Source of the DNA: Demequina sp. B12
GTDB taxonomy: Bacteria > Actinomycetota > Actinomycetes > Actinomycetales > Demequinaceae
Length of the DNA: 64,000 nt
Direction of reading: 5' to 3'
NCBI RefSeq assembly: GCF_028823635.1
Contig: NZ_JAPEHU010000002.1
Span: 186,001-250,000, forward strand
A program made the position numbers and the translations under genes. Below the pieces are notes generated by a model. It saw nothing but the letters and a program-made list of their open reading frames with translations. It had not been told where the DNA came from and made no database searches. Positions 55,183 to 64,000 of this stretch are shown here, in pieces; the first letter of the stretch is position 1; each line of letters starts with the position of its first letter.

Positions 55183-55428
55183 TTAGTTCTGAGCGCCTTC
55201 GATGAAGGAAACGGCGTCGCCCACGGTGGTCAGGTTCTTGACCTCTTCGTCGGGGATGCGCACGTCGAACTTCTCTTCGGCGAGCGTGACGATCGTCATC
55301 ATCGACAGCGAGTCGATGTCGAGGTCGTCGGTGAAGGACTTCTCGAGGGTCACCTCAGCAGCGTCGAGGCCGGTCTCTTCGGCAACGATCTCAGCAAGTC
55401 CAGCAAGGATCTCGTTCTTGTCAGCCAT
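55183..55428 (-). CDS. acpP: Acyl carrier protein
   Basis: 81 residues, acidic. Phosphopantetheine site DLDIDSLSMM with Ser40. ATG at 55428 with AAGGAGAAA upstream. Carries growing acyl chains between FabH, FabF and FabD. Confidence 0.95.
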   Translation of the reverse strand: MADKNEILAGLAEIVAEETGLDAAEVTLEKSFTDDLDIDSLSMMTIVTLAEEKFDVRIPDEEVKNLTTVGDAVSFIEGAQN

Positions 55429-55520
55429 GGGTTTCTCCTTATGCGTGTGGCGGGGGTGTCGGTGTGACGTCACGCTGAACTGCGCGCGACACGAGTGAAC
55501 TCTATTGGTGTTGGGTGCCG

Positions 55521-56519
55521 TTATGGCAGAACGATGACCTGCGCGGCGTAGACCAGACCGGCTCCGAAGCCAATCTGCAGTGCGAGGTCGCCAGACTTCG
55601 CTTCGCCGTCGCGCAACAAGCGTTCCGTTGCCAAGGGAATGGACGCGGCCGAGGTGTTGCCCGAGTCCGTGATGTCCTTGCCGATGGCCACGTGCTCGGG
55701 AAGCCCGATCTGCTTCACCATCTGGTCGATGATGCGCACGTTCGCCTGGTGAGGGATGAAGGCTTGAATGTCCTGAGGCGTCACGCCCGCAGCCTCGATG
55801 GCTTCGAGTGCCACGGGAGCCATCTTGAACGAAGCCCACTTGAAGACGCTGGGGCCTTCTTGGAACAGCGTGGGGAACTCTGCCTCAGGGTTGTCCCGGA
55901 CCGTGATCCAGTCGTTGGTCTGGCGGATCAGGTGAGCACCAGAGCCATCAGAGCCCCAGATGGTCGGGCCAATCGCCGGGGTGTCCGAGCCGCCGATCAC
56001 GACGGCACCTGCGGCGTCACCCAACAGGTATGAGATGGAGCGATCGCTGGGGTCTACCCAGTCGCTCATCTTTTCGGCGCCAATGACAAGGACGTTGCGT
56101 GCCGATCCGGACCTCACCAGCGCATCGGCCTGACCGATGCCGTAGGTGTAGCCAGCGCAGGCGGCCGAGATATCCCACGCCGCGGCGGTGATGCCCAAAC
56201 GGTCTGCGACCACGGGCGCGCCACCGGGGGTGATGTGCGGGTGGGTGATCGTCGACAAGATCACGGCGTCAATCTCGTCTGCCGAGATGCCTGCATGGGC
56301 GATAGCGTCGCGTGCCGCGCGCTCCGACATGTCGATGACCGACGTTTCGGCGGCAGCGCGCACCCGGGTCTTGATGCCCGTCATCTTGCGAATCCACTCG
56401 TCCGAAGAGTTAATCGGCTCGATCAAGTCGTCGTTGGGCACCACGTTCTCGCCCCGGAAGACTCCAAGGCCAAGAATGCGAGCGAACTCGGGTCCGCGCT
56501 TGATGTTGAGGCTAGTCAC
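55521..56519 (-). CDS. fabH: 3-oxoacyl-ACP synthase III (FabH)
   Basis: Starts fatty acid chains by joining acyl-CoA and malonyl-ACP, and selects branched or straight primers. 332 residues. Catalytic C121 (DISAACAGYTYG), PHQANVRIID and SGNTSAASIPLA contribute His and Asn. GTG at 56519, overlapping the fabD stop by 4 bases. Confidence 0.95.
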   Translation of the reverse strand: MTSLNIKRGPEFARILGLGVFRGENVVPNDDLIEPINSSDEWIRKMTGIKTRVRAAAETSVIDMSERAARDAIAHAGISADEIDAVILSTITHPHITPGGAPVVADRLGITAAAWDISAACAGYTYGIGQADALVRSGSARNVLVIGAEKMSDWVDPSDRSISYLLGDAAGAVVIGGSDTPAIGPTIWGSDGSGAHLIRQTNDWITVRDNPEAEFPTLFQEGPSVFKWASFKMAPVALEAIEAAGVTPQDIQAFIPHQANVRIIDQMVKQIGLPEHVAIGKDITDSGNTSAASIPLATERLLRDGEAKSGDLALQIGFGAGLVYAAQVIVLP

Positions 56520-57430
56520 GCGTGCTCCTCCAGCAGCTGTCGTGCGGCGTCAAGGTCGTCAGGGCTCTTCAATGCGACTGCAGGAATGCCCTTCATCGAC
56601 CGCTTGGCGAGTCCGGTCAACACACCGCCAGGGGCGAGCTCAATGATGCCGGTGACGCCGAGGTCGAGCATACGCGCCTGGCACAGATCCCAGCGGACCG
56701 GGTTCGCGACCTGGTTGACGATACGGCCCAAAGCGTCCTCGCCATCCGCGACGGTCTCGCCGTCGGCGTTGGACAGCAGCGTCGCGGTCGGGGTGACAGG
56801 CGTGATGGCCGATGCTGCGGTGTCCAGCGCTTTCACGGCCGGGGCCATGTACGACGTGTGGAATGCGCCTGCGACTTGGAGTTCGATGACTCGGGCGCGG
56901 GCGGGAGCATCTGCGAGAAGAGCCTCGATGGCGGACTTGGCTCCCGCAGCGACGATCTGTCCGCCGCCGTTCATATTGGCGGGGGTGAGGCCCAGCTGTT
57001 CGAGCCTTTCGAGTACATCCCCTTCCACTCCGCCAAGAACTGCGGCCATGGAGGTGGGCTCTGAGGCTGCAGCTGCTTCTGCCATGGCATTGGCACGGGT
57101 TGTGACCAGTTGCATGGCCTCGCCGTCGGTGATGACGCCCGCCAGTGCGGCGGCACCGAGTTCACCGACCGAGTGGCCGGCGGCCACAGCCGGAATGGTG
57201 TCGCCAAGGAGTGCGCGACCGGTGGCGATCGCGGTGGCGACCAGCAGGGGTTGCGCGATCGCAGTGTCCCGAATGGTGTCGGCATCTGAGGTAGTACCGT
57301 GCGCGATCAGGTCTGCATCTGTGGCTTCCGACAATGCGGTGAGGGTCTGTGCGACCTCGGGAAGCTCGAGCCATGGGGTGAGCATTCCGGGAGTCTGGGC
57401 ACCCTGACCGGGGCAAAGTACGGCAATCAT
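56516..57430 (-). CDS. fabD: Malonyl-CoA:ACP transacylase (FabD)
   Basis: 304 residues: AVLCPGQGAQTPGM, catalytic S87 in GHSVGELGA, and the C-terminal FHTSYMAPA with the catalytic His. ATG at 57430. First enzyme gene of the cluster, 77 bases from the regulator gene. Confidence 0.94.
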   Translation of the reverse strand: MIAVLCPGQGAQTPGMLTPWLELPEVAQTLTALSEATDADLIAHGTTSDADTIRDTAIAQPLLVATAIATGRALLGDTIPAVAAGHSVGELGAAALAGVITDGEAMQLVTTRANAMAEAAAASEPTSMAAVLGGVEGDVLERLEQLGLTPANMNGGGQIVAAGAKSAIEALLADAPARARVIELQVAGAFHTSYMAPAVKALDTAASAITPVTPTATLLSNADGETVADGEDALGRIVNQVANPVRWDLCQARMLDLGVTGIIELAPGGVLTGLAKRSMKGIPAVALKSPDDLDAARQLLEEHA

Positions 57431-57507
57431 GGTTCTAGCATTGCGCACCGCATGCCCAAGCCGGCGCGTCACGTTCACTGGAATGCCCGCGAACTTTTGT
57501 AGGTAAC

Positions 57508-58677
57508 CTACAAGGACTCGCGGGAGGCGTCGCGGAGTCGACCCAGAGCGAAGGCCATTTCAAGGACGTGGGCATCGCGATGCGCCAAAACGTCCCATCC
57601 CGTGATCTCCGCCACCTTCTTGAGGCGGTAGCGAACGGTGTTGGGGTGGACAAACATGCTGCGCGCTGCGGTCTCGAGTGATCGCCCGCACTCCAAATAG
57701 GACGCCACCGTTTCCGACAGCGCTCCACCCGCCTGCACGATCGGGTCGTATGCAATCGTGACGAGGCGTTCACGCGCAGCAGAGTCGCCCACCAAAACGC
57801 GCTCCGGCAACAGGTCATCTGCAGACACTGGCCGCGGCGCAAGTGACCAGGCTGGAGCGGCCAGCACCCCCGACACCGCGGCGCGTGTGGCGCGTGCGAC
57901 CTCAATCAGCGTGATGGAACGTGGGCCGCGGACTACGGGCCCGGGACCAAAACTGTGCAACAGCCCCCGGACCAAGACGTCGTGATCGTCGTCGCTGCGC
58001 GCGATCACGATCAAGTCCTCACCGTGGATTCCTACAAGCGCACCAGGAGCGGCACGGCGGATTGTGCGACGCAACTCGGCACTTTGCACCTCGCCCAAGG
58101 CCCCGTCGGTGAGGCCCACCAAGACCAGCGTCGGCCCCGGCTTCCAACCCAGTGCCGCGGCACGGGACGGCAGATCATCGTCAACTTCTCCGCGTACGAG
58201 CGCATCGACCACGAGCGCTTCTAGACGGGCGTCCCATGCGCCACGGGTCTCCGCTGCACGGGCATACACCTCAGCCGCAGAGAACGCGATCTCCCGCGAG
58301 TACAACAGGATCGCTTCGCGAACTTCTTGCTCTGCCCCGGGGGATGCGAACTCGTCTGAGTGGCTTTCCACTACTTCCACGACCGTGCGCACGATGGACA
58401 AGGTGTGTTGAAGCGACACTGAGCGCGTGAGCTCAGGCGGTGCGGCGGCAAACACCTCTGTGGCGCTGCGGTGTGAGTGTTGGGGATCGGCGTACCAGGC
58501 CACGAACGAGGAAATTCCAGCCTGGGCAACGGTCCCCACCCATGAACGCTCCTGCGCAGGAAGGCTCCGGAACCACGGATACTCGGCGTCAAGGTTGCGC
58601 AGCGCCGCAGTGGCTAGCCGTCCGGTCGCGGCCCTGAGCCGGCGAAGAGTCTCGGAACGCGCAGCGGAATGTGCCAT
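57508..58677 (-). CDS. fasR: FasR-like PucR-family regulator of fatty acid synthesis
   Basis: 389 residues. The C-terminal HTH_30 domain reads ECGRSLETAARSMFVHPNTVRYRLKKV (core FVHPNTVRYRLKKV). The N-terminal region (ALRNLDAEYPWFRSLPAQERSWVG, core YPWFRSLPAQERS) is typical of FasR. In Streptomyces FasR activates the fabD-fabH-acpP-fabF operon directly downstream, the same order as here. ATG at 58677, with TATGCT 6 bases upstream (leaderless pattern). The symbol is given by context as well as sequence. Confidence 0.85.
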   Translation of the reverse strand: MAHSAARSETLRRLRAATGRLATAALRNLDAEYPWFRSLPAQERSWVGTVAQAGISSFVAWYADPQHSHRSATEVFAAAPPELTRSVSLQHTLSIVRTVVEVVESHSDEFASPGAEQEVREAILLYSREIAFSAAEVYARAAETRGAWDARLEALVVDALVRGEVDDDLPSRAAALGWKPGPTLVLVGLTDGALGEVQSAELRRTIRRAAPGALVGIHGEDLIVIARSDDDHDVLVRGLLHSFGPGPVVRGPRSITLIEVARATRAAVSGVLAAPAWSLAPRPVSADDLLPERVLVGDSAARERLVTIAYDPIVQAGGALSETVASYLECGRSLETAARSMFVHPNTVRYRLKKVAEITGWDVLAHRDAHVLEMAFALGRLRDASRESL

Positions 58678-58834
58678 GTCGTCAGCATAGGGGCGCATTG
58701 TGGGAAACCCACAAGTGATGAGTCGATTCACGACAAGGCCTGTGGACAACTGACGCGAGTATCCCTCAGAAGTCTGACCGATGTTCTTAGAACTGCATGG
58801 CTAACGTGGATGTCACCGAATGAAGGAGGCACAC

Positions 58835-59881
58835 GTGAAGTTCCGTCCTATGCCGATCACCGGCGCGTTACTTGGACTTGTCATAGGCCTATTGACTGCG
58901 GCACTGCTCAGCGTCCTGGGTGTAGTTCCGCTTGATCGGTTGCCGCTGTTGTCGCTAATTGCAGTGGGGCTGGTGGTGGGCACCCTCGCATTGACGCAGC
59001 GAGTGAGCGCGGCACGGGGACGGGTGACAACTGTAAGTGTCATCGCAGTTCTGTTCGCGGGAGCGGCGCTCACTGGCATTCCAGAGTACGTATCGCACGG
59101 CTCCCTTACTCCGGGGTGCACGCTACAGGCGAGCTCGTCCCTCGAGCCCGATCCAGTGACGCCGGAGGGAACGTCAGCGACAGATCCCTTCGATATGACT
59201 CTCACCGACACTGTCGAGTGGGTTGCAGCAACCTCAGATGATGCAGACGGAGGTAGCCCTGAACTGGCATTGATGGTCGCAGGAGTCCCGGTCCCCGTCT
59301 GGAATGGCGTCGATGTCTCCACCGACGGGGAGCAGGCATGGACCGGTACCGACTCCGTTGAACGATGGCAGAGCAACATTCGCGAGTCTGCCGGGTTCAC
59401 GCTGACCGGCATCTACCACTTCCAGGGGACCTTGACTTATGCGACAGGCGAGTGCGTCGCGGACGCCTATCTCCGAATCTCGCCGCCTCACGCCTTTGCC
59501 GGCCCACTGTTGATGACTCTGTGGGCGGTGCTGATCGTGGCTGTTGCCGGCCTCGTGGCACTGGCCGTCGTGGTGGCGCGGCGGGCACGCCGGGAAGAGA
59601 AGGAACCGATTACTGACACGCTGACCACCACGGGTGGAGCGGTCAGCGGTTCCCCGGAGCCAGAGGTAGAAGACAGTCTCGCCGACGCGCCGGAGGAAGA
59701 TTCTGCGTCTTCCGAAGACGAGAGCGACCCGGCGGACGAACAGCTTGACCCTGCGAGTGAAGATTCACCGAAGGCGAACACTGCGGAAGTGGGGGAGGAG
59801 CCTCAGCCTGAGTCCGATGCGGACGAGGCGAACGAGCCCACTGTGGCTGGCGACGAGGCAGAACCGGAGTCACGTTCTTAG
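58835..59881 (+). CDS. Membrane protein with acidic cytoplasmic tail, unknown
   Basis: 348 residues. Three hydrophobic segments in the first 85 residues, an exported domain (about 90-225, two cysteines CTLQ and ECVAD), a fourth membrane segment (LMTLWAVLIVAVAGLVALAVVV), then about 100 residues almost wholly Asp, Glu, Ser, Pro and Ala. GTG at 58835 with AAGGAGG 5 bases upstream. I recognise no family. It diverges from fasR and ends before a strange GC-rich hairpin. Confidence 0.75.
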   Translation: MKFRPMPITGALLGLVIGLLTAALLSVLGVVPLDRLPLLSLIAVGLVVGTLALTQRVSAARGRVTTVSVIAVLFAGAALTGIPEYVSHGSLTPGCTLQASSSLEPDPVTPEGTSATDPFDMTLTDTVEWVAATSDDADGGSPELALMVAGVPVPVWNGVDVSTDGEQAWTGTDSVERWQSNIRESAGFTLTGIYHFQGTLTYATGECVADAYLRISPPHAFAGPLLMTLWAVLIVAVAGLVALAVVVARRARREEKEPITDTLTTTGGAVSGSPEPEVEDSLADAPEEDSASSEDESDPADEQLDPASEDSPKANTAEVGEEPQPESDADEANEPTVAGDEAEPESRS

Positions 59882-59895
59882 ATTGGTTGGCTACG

Positions 59896-59963
59896 ACAGA
59901 AGGGCCCACCGCCCCCCCCGGGGGGGGGCCCCCCCCTCCGGGCACGCCATGCTGCCCTTCTGT
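59896..59963. terminator. Hairpin with C8-G9-C8 loop between convergent genes
   Basis: ACAGAAGGGC (59896-59905) pairs with GCCCTTCTGT (59954-59963). The 48-base loop contains C8 (59912-59919), G9 (59920-59928) and C8 (59929-59936), which can fold further. Probably a terminator between the membrane protein gene and aceE. Such homopolymers are also a typical place for sequencing error. Confidence 0.65.
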
Positions 59964-59990
59964 TCTCTATCCGAGATTGAGTGCTGACGC

Positions 59991-62702
59991 TTAGGCGTCG
60001 CCTCCTGAGTTGCCTGAGGTGCCCTTGCGGACATCGTGGAGCTCGTAGCGGTTGATCGCGTCTTGCACCAGGTGGGGCTCGATCTGGCCGCGGCGTGCGA
60101 GCTGCTGCAAGACCTTGACAACCGTGGACGGTCCGTCGATCTTGAAGTAGCGGCGGGCGGCGGCACGGGTGTCGGAGAACCCGAAGCCGTCTGCACCGAG
60201 CGTCGCGTAGTCGCCAGGGATCCAGGCACGGACCTGGTCGGCCACGAGGTGGTCGTAGTCCGTGGTGGCAATGAACGGACCCTGCGCGCCCTGAAGCTTC
60301 TGCGTCAGGAACGGCACGCGGGGAGCCTCGCCGGGGTTGAGGAACGCGTGTTCTTCGCACTGTAGGGCTTCACGGCGCAGTTCGTTCCAGCTGGTCACTG
60401 ACCACACTGATGCCCGAACGCCATAGTGCTGCGAGAGCAGTTCCTGAGCTTCAAGCGCCCACGGTACGGCGACACCGGAGGCCAGGATCTGTGCCTCTGG
60501 GCCGTTGCCGGCGGGAGCGTCCGCGTACTTGTAGATGCCCTTGAGGATTCCCTCGACATCGACGTTCTCCGGTTCAACGGGCTGCTGGTAGGGCTCGTTG
60601 TACACCGTGAGGTAGTACATGACGTTCGGGTCCCGGCCGTCGTCGCCGTACATGCGCTTGATGCCGTCTCGCACAATGTGGCGGATTTCGTAGCCGAATG
60701 CCGGGTCGTACTGCACGATCGCGCTGTTGGTTCCCGCGAGCAGCGGCGAGTGGCCGTCTGCGTGCTGGAGGCCTTCTCCGGTCAGCGTGGTGCGGCCGGC
60801 AGTGGCGCCAATGATGAAACCACGCGTGAGTTGGTCGCCTGCTGCCCAGAACTGGTCACCGGTGCGCTGGAAGCCGAACATCGAGTAGAAGATGTAGAAC
60901 GGCACCAGGGGCTCGCCATGGGTGGCGTACGCAGTTCCGACAGCCTGGAAGGCAGCGGCAGAACCGGCCTCGTTGATGCCGGTGTGCATGATCTGACCGG
61001 CTTCAGATTCCTTGTACGACAGCATCAGTTCGCGGTCGACCGGGAGGTAGTTCTGTCCCTTGGTGTTGAAGATCTTCGCCGACGGGAAGATCGCATCCAG
61101 ACCGAATGTGCGGGCCTCATCCGGAATGATCGGCACGATGCGCTTGCCGAACTCCTTGTCCCTGACCAGGTCCTTGAACAGGCGCACGAAGGCCATGGTG
61201 GTGGCGACTTCTTGCTTGCCCGAGCCCTTGGCGAGAAGGTCGTACGCCTTGTTGTCGGGCAGCGCAATCTGAGTCTTGGGATCGCGGCGTTCGGGGACGA
61301 AGCCGCCAAGGTCGCGGCGGCGGTCCAGCATGTACTTGATGGCCGGGTCGTCGTTGCCGGGGTGGTAGTACGGCGGGTTGTACGGATCCGCTTCGAGCTG
61401 CTCGTCGGTGAACGGAATGTCGAACGTGTCGCGCAGCACTTTCAGGTCCGCAGCGGCCAGCTTCTTCATCTGGTGGGTCGAGTTGCGGGCAGCAAAGTTC
61501 GAGCCCAAGCCGTAACCCTTGATGGTCTTCGCGAGAATGACGGTGGGCTTGCCATTGGCCTGCGTTGTTGCCGCCTTGTATGCGGCGTACAGCTTGCGGT
61601 AATCGTGACCGCCTCGCTTGAGCGCCCAGATTTGGTCGTCAGTCATGTCCTTGACCAGTTCCTTGGCACGCGGGTCGCCACCGAAGAACTGATCGCGGAT
61701 GAACGCACCAGATTCGGCGCGGAAGGTCTGGAAGTCGCCGTCGGGAACTGTGTTCATCAGGTTCACCAGGGCGCCGTCGTGGTCGTTCTTCAGCAGCGGG
61801 TCCCAGTTGCGTCCCCACACCACCTTGATGACGTTCCAGCCGGCACCACGGAAGTACGCTTCGAGTTCCTGAATGATCTTGCCGTTGCCTCGCACAGGGC
61901 CGTCAAGACGCTGCAGGTTGCAGTTGACGACGAACGTGAGGTTGTCCAGACCCTGGTTGGCCGCGAGCTGCAGCATTCCGCGGCTTTCCGGCTCATCCAT
62001 TTCGCCGTCGCCTAGGTAAGCCCACACGTGCTGTTGCGACGTGTCTTTGAGGCCACGTAGGTGCATGTAGCGGTTGGTCCAGGCCTGGTAGATCGCGGAG
62101 GCTGGGCCGAGTCCCATCGAAACCGTGGGGAACTCCCACACGTCCTGCATGAGGCGGGGGTGCGGGTAGGAGGAGAGTCCGCGGCCGGGGCCGGACTTTT
62201 CCTGGCGGAATGAGTCCAGGTCCTTTTCGGTGAAGCGTCCTTCAACGAAACCACGTGCGTACACACCGGGAGCGGCGTGGCCCTGGAAGTACACCTGGTC
62301 GCCACCGCCGGGGTGGTCCTTGCCGCGGAAGAAGTGGTTCATGCCCACTTCGTAGAGTGTCGCCACGGAGGCGTAGGAGGAAATGTGGCCGCCCACGCCC
62401 TTGCCCTCTGCCTGTGCGCGGGTGACCATGACGGCCGCGTTCCAGCGAATCCAGCCGCGGTAGCGGCGCTCGACTTCCTCGTCACCGGGGAACTCCGGTT
62501 CATCGTCAGCGTGAATCGTGTTGACGTACGGGGTGTTGAGGCTGAGCGGAACGGAAAGCTGCTTGGCCGCGGCGTGTTCGACCATGCGGTCGATGACGTA
62601 CTCGGCGCGGGATTCTCCACCCGTCTCGATCAGTCCATCCAGCGACTCGAGCCACTCATCAGTCTCGTTCGGGTCTTTGTCAATCTCGCCGTGTGATGCC
62701 AC
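59991..62702 (-). CDS. aceE: Pyruvate dehydrogenase E1 component (homodimeric AceE)
   Basis: Thiamine-diphosphate enzyme decarboxylating pyruvate for acetyl-CoA synthesis. About 903 residues. TPP motif [15 protein letters not shown], transketolase-like [11 protein letters not shown] and the pyrimidine-domain [13 protein letters not shown]. The GTG at 62702 is preferred: GGAAGG lies 6 bases upstream and the protein begins [16 protein letters not shown] much longer upstream frame has no homology. Single-chain E1 is usual in Actinobacteria. It supplies acetyl-CoA near the fatty acid cluster. Confidence 0.95.
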   Translation of the reverse strand: MASHGEIDKDPNETDEWLESLDGLIETGGESRAEYVIDRMVEHAAAKQLSVPLSLNTPYVNTIHADDEPEFPGDEEVERRYRGWIRWNAAVMVTRAQAEGKGVGGHISSYASVATLYEVGMNHFFRGKDHPGGGDQVYFQGHAAPGVYARGFVEGRFTEKDLDSFRQEKSGPGRGLSSYPHPRLMQDVWEFPTVSMGLGPASAIYQAWTNRYMHLRGLKDTSQQHVWAYLGDGEMDEPESRGMLQLAANQGLDNLTFVVNCNLQRLDGPVRGNGKIIQELEAYFRGAGWNVIKVVWGRNWDPLLKNDHDGALVNLMNTVPDGDFQTFRAESGAFIRDQFFGGDPRAKELVKDMTDDQIWALKRGGHDYRKLYAAYKAATTQANGKPTVILAKTIKGYGLGSNFAARNSTHQMKKLAAADLKVLRDTFDIPFTDEQLEADPYNPPYYHPGNDDPAIKYMLDRRRDLGGFVPERRDPKTQIALPDNKAYDLLAKGSGKQEVATTMAFVRLFKDLVRDKEFGKRIVPIIPDEARTFGLDAIFPSAKIFNTKGQNYLPVDRELMLSYKESEAGQIMHTGINEAGSAAAFQAVGTAYATHGEPLVPFYIFYSMFGFQRTGDQFWAAGDQLTRGFIIGATAGRTTLTGEGLQHADGHSPLLAGTNSAIVQYDPAFGYEIRHIVRDGIKRMYGDDGRDPNVMYYLTVYNEPYQQPVEPENVDVEGILKGIYKYADAPAGNGPEAQILASGVAVPWALEAQELLSQHYGVRASVWSVTSWNELRREALQCEEHAFLNPGEAPRVPFLTQKLQGAQGPFIATTDYDHLVADQVRAWIPGDYATLGADGFGFSDTRAAARRYFKIDGPSTVVKVLQQLARRGQIEPHLVQDAINRYELHDVRKGTSGNSGGDA

Positions 62703-62899
62703 CGGTGACCTTCCTGTGGGGCGCAGGGGTGCAGCGCCGTGTCTTGGGGGTGGGGGCAGATGGTGCCGCCGCGTCTGCTCATTCTGTCGATTTCTGAAGC
62801 AAATGTCACGCCGGGACCTTAGGCCTGTGGTGTACCTCTCGCATTGCCAGGGGGTACGGGTGCGCTCTACTGTGGTGGAGACATTCGTGTACGACGTGC

Positions 62900-63361
62900 A
62901 TGAGCGACATCGACGAAGGGAGTGCCACCGCCGTGGCCACACAAGAAGGGACGAGCGCCGTAGAGGAAGGCGTGATCGCCCGATTCGGCTTGACCAAGGG
63001 AATGGTCCTGCAGGAGTTCGGCTACGACGATGACGTGGACGCTTCGCTGCGTGACGCCATCCAGGAGGTCACCGGGGAGCAGATTGAGGACGAGGAGTTC
63101 GGCCACGTGGCTGACGGCGTCCTGTTGTGGTTCCGTGACGGAGACGACGATCTTGCTGACCTGTTGATGGACGTGCAGTCGCTGTTGGACGACGGTGGGA
63201 CGGTGTGGCTGTTGACACCTAAGGCCGGAACTTCAGGGCACGTGCAGCCGCGTGATGTCCAAGAAGGTGCGTCTCTCGCTGGGCTCCATGGCACGTCGAC
63301 GTTCATGATCGGCGATGTGTGGTCGTGCACTCGTCTGGTGGATAAGGGCTGGCAGAAGTGA
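62900..63361 (+). CDS. DUF3052 protein
   Basis: 153 residues: [24 protein letters not shown], then [22 protein letters not shown] and [17 protein letters not shown]. Actinobacterial DUF3052 family, function unknown, commonly found next to aceE and a peroxiredoxin. ATG at 62900; a GTG at 62933 is possible. Overlaps the next gene by 4 bases. Confidence 0.88.
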   Translation: MSDIDEGSATAVATQEGTSAVEEGVIARFGLTKGMVLQEFGYDDDVDASLRDAIQEVTGEQIEDEEFGHVADGVLLWFRDGDDDLADLLMDVQSLLDDGGTVWLLTPKAGTSGHVQPRDVQEGASLAGLHGTSTFMIGDVWSCTRLVDKGWQK

Positions 63362-63870
63362 CGGAACCCCAGATTGGGGACGTTGCTCCAGATCTCGCGT
63401 TGGTGGATCAAAATGGCCGCCGCACGTCGATCAGTGACTTCCGTGGGCAACCGCTGTTGCTCGTGTTCGTTCCGTTCGCGTTTTCTGACACGTGTACCAA
63501 TGAGTTGATCGATCTGCGTGACGAGGCACCTTTGGTCGACGACCGCGATGTCGCGGTTGCGGTGGTGTCGTGTGACTCGTTGTTCACGCTTAAAGCGTGG
63601 GGTGAGGTTCATACCTATGACGCCCCGTTGCTGAGTGACTTTTGGCCCCATGGTGAGGCCGCTCGTGCGTATGGAGTGTTCAACGAGGACAAAGGCCTTG
63701 CAGGGCGAGGAAGTTTCCTGATTGACGCTCAGGGCGTGCTGCGATGGTCGGTTGTCAGCCCCATGGGTCAGGCGCGTGACGTAGATGACTACCGCGAGGC
63801 AATCGCCCAGTTACCGGAGGGCCGATGTTGCGTGCGAGTTTCGCGTTTGGGCGATGATGCGCCACAATAG
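63358..63870 (+). CDS. AhpE-type peroxiredoxin
   Basis: 170 residues. PxxxTxxC-like PFAFSDTCTNEL with peroxidatic C46. One-Cys thiol peroxidase of the AhpE group, reducing peroxides and peroxynitrite. No second cysteine in the usual resolving position, though VSCDS and a C-terminal CC pair are present. GTG start overlaps the DUF3052 stop. The order aceE, DUF3052, AhpE-like is conserved in Actinobacteria. Confidence 0.88.
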   Translation: MTEPQIGDVAPDLALVDQNGRRTSISDFRGQPLLLVFVPFAFSDTCTNELIDLRDEAPLVDDRDVAVAVVSCDSLFTLKAWGEVHTYDAPLLSDFWPHGEAARAYGVFNEDKGLAGRGSFLIDAQGVLRWSVVSPMGQARDVDDYREAIAQLPEGRCCVRVSRLGDDAPQ

Positions 63871-63875
63871 TCGGC

Positions 63876-63952
63876 GGACCCTTAGCTCAGTTGGTTAGAG
63901 CACTGCGTTTACACCGCAGGTGTCATCGGTTCGAGTCCGGTAGGGTCCACCA
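63876..63952 (+). tRNA. tRNA-Val (TAC)
   Basis: Cloverleaf with acceptor GGACCCT / AGGGTCC, anticodon arm CTGCGTTTACACCGCAG with anticodon TAC, T-arm CGGTTCGAGTCCG, discriminator A and encoded CCA (63950-63952). CACAAT (63863-63868) lies 7 bases before the 5' end and may be its -10 box. Confidence 0.95.
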
Positions 63953-63956
63953 ACAC

Positions 63957-63989
63957 GCCAGAGAGCCCCGCGGTGCGGGGCTCTCTGGC
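63957..63989 (+). terminator. Terminator of tRNA-Val
   Basis: 15-bp perfect stem (63957-63971 with 63975-63989), 3-base loop GGT, followed by TTTTGT. Starts 4 bases after the tRNA. Confidence 0.93.
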
Positions 63990-64000
63990 TTTTGTCTTGG

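Noticed and set aside
60426..62015. Long open frame (529 codons) on the plus strand
   Set aside because: It lies fully antisense to aceE, whose motifs are unmistakable; long antisense frames are expected in high-GC coding DNA.
62703..62942. Upstream extension of aceE
   Set aside because: Arg-rich translation without homology; the GTG at 62702 has a ribosome site and the family N-terminus.

Overview
The window is a high-GC actinobacterial chromosome segment. Many genes start with GTG or TTG, adjacent genes overlap by 4 bases (ATGA/GTGA), and several genes look leaderless, with a TANNNT -10 box 6-7 bases before the start codon. Markers such as DUF3145, DUF3052, a FasR-type PucR regulator beside fabD-fabH-acpP-fabF, homodimeric AceE, a Zur-controlled set of zinc-free ribosomal proteins with an Mrf-type protein, and an HrcA/CIRCE-linked second DnaJ point to Actinomycetota, most likely Micrococcales. 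I cannot name the genus.

Layout. 1-11443: translation and stress housekeeping (lepA, hemW, two DUF4870 proteins, hrcA-dnaJ-rsmE-HIT-phoH-ybeY-corC-era). 11444-15913: leuA with a leucine-rich attenuator leader, a lipoprotein, a GNAT enzyme, recO and uppS. 15867-22252: a zinc-homeostasis block. The minus-strand operon znuA-znuC-znuB-zur-DedA-like has a Zur-type palindrome in front of znuA. A second Zur-type palindrome lies between a divergent mrf-like gene and an operon of cysteine-poor ribosomal proteins (bL28, bL33, uS14, bL31B, bL36B, bL32) that ends in an HU-like gene. 22253-32491: glyS behind an unusual double palindrome, a YibE/F protein, dusB, a DHFR/RibD-like reductase, dgt, DUF368 (PopT-like), three small unknown genes and dnaG.

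32556-45255 is the accessory region. An intact VOC (glyoxalase-fold) gene is followed by a membrane-anchored HNH nuclease, a small membrane protein, a secreted-then-anchored VWA protein, a 1113-residue tubulin/FtsZ-superfamily protein and a coiled-coil two-pass membrane protein. A decayed IS3-type transposase and a second copy of the 3' half of the VOC gene follow. The two VOC segments are 198-bp direct repeats (about 91% identical by hand alignment) framing about 11.5 kb. A third, more diverged VOC scrap and a tRNA-Asn lie just to the right. The VWA/tubulin-like/coiled-coil cluster is the best candidate here for a little-described system: it could couple an extracytoplasmic VWA domain to a cytoplasmic nucleotide-dependent polymer at the membrane.

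45256-64000 returns to core genes: tRNA-Asn, tRNA-Ile2, a DsbA-like lipoprotein, a YdjI/YdjG-like SPFH plus zinc-ribbon membrane operon, gluconate kinase, csbD, nnrD/nnrE (NAD(P)HX repair) around def, DUF3145, a SnoaL-like protein, the type II fatty-acid cluster with its regulator, a membrane protein with an acidic tail, aceE, DUF3052, an AhpE-type peroxiredoxin and tRNA-Val. All functions are inferred from sequence read by eye. No database search was run.
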